Origin: Microbacterium sorbitolivorans
GTDB lineage: Bacteria; Actinomycetota; Actinomycetes; Actinomycetales; Microbacteriaceae
Assembly: GCF_003327285.1 (NCBI RefSeq)
Contig: NZ_KZ848473.1
Location: forward strand, 682,001-746,000
DNA length: 64,000 nucleotides
Direction: 5' to 3'
This document shows, piece after piece, positions 61,866 to 64,000 of this stretch (positions within the stretch are counted from its first letter, which is position 1; each line of letters opens with the position of its first letter). Made by a program: the position numbers and the translations under genes. Below the pieces are notes generated by a model. The model was not told the DNA's origin, did no database searches, and saw only the letters and a list, made by a program, of their open reading frames with translations.

Positions 61866-62342
61866 TCAGTTGGTCTTGTTGTCGTCGGACTTCTCGTCGC
61901 GGTTCAACAGACCGCCGTAGACGTCCTCATCGGTGATCGTCACCTCGAGGTCGTCATCCTTCTTACCATCAATCGCGTCGTCGGCAGACTCCGACGCCTC
62001 GGCCTCGAGAGCCTCGAGCGCATCGAGGTCGTCCTCTTCCTCGATCTCGTCGTCGGCGCTCTCGGTGACGTGATACGAGTTCTGGTCGAGCGTGACGGTC
62101 TGGGCGTGAACCTCGATCTCGACACCCTCCGCGATCTCGATGACCGCGGGCATCGTCAGGTCGTCGGCGTCGAACTCGACGAGCGTGCCGTACAGGCCGC
62201 TGCGCGTCATGACGCGCGTGCCCGGCACCATCTGGCGCTGGCGCTCCTGCTCGTCCGCCTGCATCTTCTTGCGGCGACGGTTCGACGACACGAACATAAA
62301 GATGAGGAGTCCGGCGGCGACAACGAGGAGCACGATATCCAT
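61866..62342 (-). CDS. yajC: Preprotein translocase accessory protein YajC
   Basis: A 158-residue protein. An N-terminal membrane helix (DIVLLVVAAGLLIFMFVS), the basic RRRKKM segment and the YajC domain (QMVPGTRVMTRSGLYGTLVEFD) are clear. A strongly acidic C-terminal tail of about 65 residues is long for the family but common in Micrococcales. It associates with SecDF. ATG 62342 is chosen from the family start; the longer frame adds a non-conserved stretch. Confidence 0.93.
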   Translation of the reverse strand: MDIVLLVVAAGLLIFMFVSSNRRRKKMQADEQERQRQMVPGTRVMTRSGLYGTLVEFDADDLTMPAVIEIAEGVEIEVHAQTVTLDQNSYHVTESADDEIEEEDDLDALEALEAEASESADDAIDGKKDDDLEVTITDEDVYGGLLNRDEKSDDNKTN

Positions 62343-62446
62343 ACGGCAAGAGCCTTTCGGGGGTTCAGAGAGGTTCGTCGCGCGCGTCACTCGACGTGCA
62401 GCGAGCGGGAACTAAGGGCGCCGGAAAGCCCCGGCGCATCCCGAAA

Positions 62447-62452
62447 ATTATA
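62447..62452 (-). promoter_or_regulatory. -10 hexamer TATAAT of yajC-secD-secF
   Basis: A consensus minus-strand TATAAT in the 120-bp gap between ruvB and yajC, predicting a leader of about 98 nt. A short palindrome (ATAGGGCATGCCCCTAT) overlaps its upstream side and the ruvB end. Confidence 0.45.
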
Positions 62453-62462
62453 GGGCATGCCC

Positions 62463-63461
62463 CTATGTCGCGAGCCCGAGATGCGCATATGCGTCGGGCG
62501 TCGCGATGCGGCCCCGGGGCGTGCGCCCCATGAAGCCGATGCGCACGAGATATGGCTCGACGACGCTCTCGACGGTGTCGGGCTCCTCGCCCACCGTGAC
62601 GGCGAGGGTCGAGAGGCCCACGGGCCCGCCCTGGAAGCGGTGCACGAGCGCGTGGAGCACCGCGCGGTCGAGGCGGTCTAGCCCGATCGCGTCGACGTCA
62701 TAGAGGTCGAGCGCGGCCTGCACGCCCTCGAGAGAGACGGATCCGCCGGAGCCGTTCACGAGGGTCCAGTCGCGCACGCGGCGTAGCAGGCGGTTCGCGA
62801 TGCGCGGCGTGCCGCGCGATCGGCGCGCGATCTCGGCGCGCTGGGTGGCGTCGAGCCCGACCCCGAGAACCGAGGCCGAGCGGTCGACGACGTGCTCGAG
62901 CTCGCTCGCGTCGTAGTACTCGAGGTGCGCGGTGAAGCCGAAACGGTCGCGCAGCGGGTTGGGCAGCAGGCCCGAGCGGGTCGTCGCGCCCACGAGCGTG
63001 AACGGGGCGAGCTCGAGCGGGATGCTCGTGGCGCCCGCGCCCTTGCCGACCATGATGTCGATGCGGAAGTCTTCCATCGCGAGGTAGAGCATCTCCTCCG
63101 CCGAGCGCGCCATGCGGTGGATCTCGTCGATGAAGAGCACCTCCCCCGGCGTGAGGCTCGACAGCAGCGCCGCGAGGTCGCCGGCGTGCTGGATCGCCGG
63201 CCCGCTCGACATGCGCAGCGGGCGGCCCGACTCGTGGGCGACGATCATCGCGAGCGTCGTCTTGCCGAGGCCGGGAGGGCCCGCAAGCAGGATGTGGTCG
63301 GGCGCGCGATCCTGCAGGCGCGCCGCGTCAAGGAGGAGCTGCAGCTGGCCGCGCACCTTGTGCTGGCCGACGAACTCGGCGAGGCTCTGCGGGCGCAGCG
63401 CGCCCTCGACCGCGAGCTCGACGTCGTCCTGGGGCTCGGGGGAAACGATGTCCTCAACCAC
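62463..63461 (-). CDS. ruvB: Holliday junction branch migration helicase RuvB
   Basis: A 332-residue AAA+ helicase. Walker A GPPGLGKT (about 61-68), Walker [11 protein letters not shown] (about 108), sensor region GATTRSGLL and the C-terminal winged helix with [13 protein letters not shown]. It drives branch migration with RuvA. GTG 63461 overlaps the ruvA stop by 8 nt. Confidence 0.97.
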   Translation of the reverse strand: MVEDIVSPEPQDDVELAVEGALRPQSLAEFVGQHKVRGQLQLLLDAARLQDRAPDHILLAGPPGLGKTTLAMIVAHESGRPLRMSSGPAIQHAGDLAALLSSLTPGEVLFIDEIHRMARSAEEMLYLAMEDFRIDIMVGKGAGATSIPLELAPFTLVGATTRSGLLPNPLRDRFGFTAHLEYYDASELEHVVDRSASVLGVGLDATQRAEIARRSRGTPRIANRLLRRVRDWTLVNGSGGSVSLEGVQAALDLYDVDAIGLDRLDRAVLHALVHRFQGGPVGLSTLAVTVGEEPDTVESVVEPYLVRIGFMGRTPRGRIATPDAYAHLGLAT

Positions 63462-64000
63462 GCGCGCCTCCCGACTTCGCAGGACCGAGCGCCGCGAGCG
63501 TCAGCCGCAGAAGGGATCCGACGCTCGCGCGGTCGGCGTCGCTCGCGGTCTCCGCGACCTTGTCGACGGCCTCGATCGCGACGCGCTCGGCCCAGCCGAG
63601 GCCCACGAGGGCCTGCACGACCTGGTCCGAGACGTCGGGGGTCGCGGGCGCCGCGGCGGCCCGCGTCGGCGGGGCGAGGCGCCCCTGCAGCTGCACGACG
63701 ACGAGCTTCGCGATCTTCGGCCCGATGCCCGATACCTTGCGGAAAGGCCGGTCGTCCTCGGCCTCGACGGCCTCGGCGATCTGGTCGATCGTGAGGGTCG
63801 CGAGGATCCCGAGGGCCGACTTCGGGCCGACGCCGTTCACGCCGAGGAGCGTGCCGAACACGTCGAGCTCGTCGGCGGTCGGGAAGCCCACGAGGCTCAT
63901 GGCGTCTTCGCGCACGATGAGGTGCGTGTGCAGGAAGAGCTCGTGCCCCACGCGCGCCGTGCGGGCGACGTCCGGCGGAACCGAGACCGAGAATCCCACC
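63454..64000 (-). CDS. ruvA: Holliday junction DNA helicase subunit RuvA, 5' end missing
   Basis: About 182 residues of RuvA; the first 25 or so lie beyond base 64000. Visible are the end of the OB domain ([32 protein letters not shown]), the helix-hairpin-helix domain ([19 protein letters not shown] and [20 protein letters not shown]) and the C-terminal RuvB-binding domain ([19 protein letters not shown]). It binds the junction as a tetramer. The Met at 63999 is internal, not the start. Confidence 0.95.
   Translation of the reverse strand, partial: VGFSVSVPPDVARTARVGHELFLHTHLIVREDAMSLVGFPTADELDVFGTLLGVNGVGPKSALGILATLTIDQIAEAVEAEDDRPFRKVSGIGPKIAKLVVVQLQGRLAPPTRAAAAPATPDVSDQVVQALVGLGWAERVAIEAVDKVAETASDADRASVGSLLRLTLAALGPAKSGGARG

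Noticed and set aside
1..64000. tRNA, rRNA, riboswitch, insertion sequence or prophage
   Set aside because: I looked for tRNA-like cloverleaf ends, transposase motifs and phage structural or integrase genes and saw none; short RNAs without clear sequence signatures could still be missed.

Overview
This 64 kb window is high-GC actinobacterial chromosome, most likely from the family Microbacteriaceae (order Micrococcales). The evidence is near-universal G/C-ending codons, GTG and TTG starts, many ATGA/GTGA gene overlaps, hrcA-dnaJ behind a CIRCE box, an imuA'-imuB-dnaE2 mutagenesis cassette, a single long Rel protein, and a 'MSPRA' style LepA with neighbours hemW and hrcA. The family call is inferred from gene content and order; no rRNA is present. 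I recognised no tRNA, rRNA, CRISPR array, insertion sequence or prophage.

Layout. 1-4.0 kb (minus): a partial GIY-YIG/Schlafen-type helicase gene and a MazG-like nucleotide pyrophosphohydrolase follow the folate-independent methionine synthase pair mesX-mesD. 4.1-11.7 kb (minus): a LysR regulator, rsmE, dnaJ and hrcA with CIRCE, then hemW, a DUF1990 gene and lepA. 12.0-17.8 kb (plus): a complete peptide-type ABC importer operon (two permeases, a fused double ATPase, a lipoprotein binding protein) that looks compositionally different from its surroundings. 18-26.7 kb: rpsT, holA, leuS, comEA-comEC, a DedA membrane protein and an App1-like DUF2183 protein. 26.7-29.2 kb: an acetyltransferase bracketed by long palindromic repeats, and an MFS exporter. 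29.3-37.9 kb (plus): the SOS-type cassette imuA'-imuB-dnaE2, an HMCES/YedK gene, an M18 aminopeptidase and a conserved actinobacterial protein. 38-40.6 kb: a one-chain PTS permease and a NUDIX hydrolase. 40.7-44.8 kb (minus): a four-gene nonulosonic-acid (sialic-acid-like) surface glycan cluster. 45-54.7 kb: a FUSC-type membrane protein, aroE-mltG-ruvX-alaS with a small membrane protein, an orphan PemK/MazF-type gene, rpsD and rarA. 54.8-64 kb: a DUF349 protein, a hypothetical protein, rel, secF-secD-yajC, and ruvB-ruvA (ruvA cut by the window edge).

What stands out. (1) The palindrome GGATCC occurs about 145 times by my hand count against roughly 20 expected from composition, and codons are apparently chosen to keep it; it is rare in the 12-18 kb transporter region. 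(2) Three kinds of long extragenic palindrome sit at gene ends: a nested repeat in four copies at 26.7 and 27.4-27.7 kb, a two-copy element whose loop is inverted between copies at 40.6 and 46.0 kb, and a 21-bp perfect stem at 52.5 kb. (3) About ten genes have a TANNNT -10 hexamer 6-7 nt before the start codon, as expected for leaderless mRNAs. (4) mesX has such a promoter plus a LysR-type T-N11-A palindrome centred near -67, and the LysR gene lies at the end of the CIRCE-controlled hrcA-dnaJ run. (5) The MazG/GIY-YIG-helicase pair is the best candidate for a little-studied nucleic-acid or defence module.
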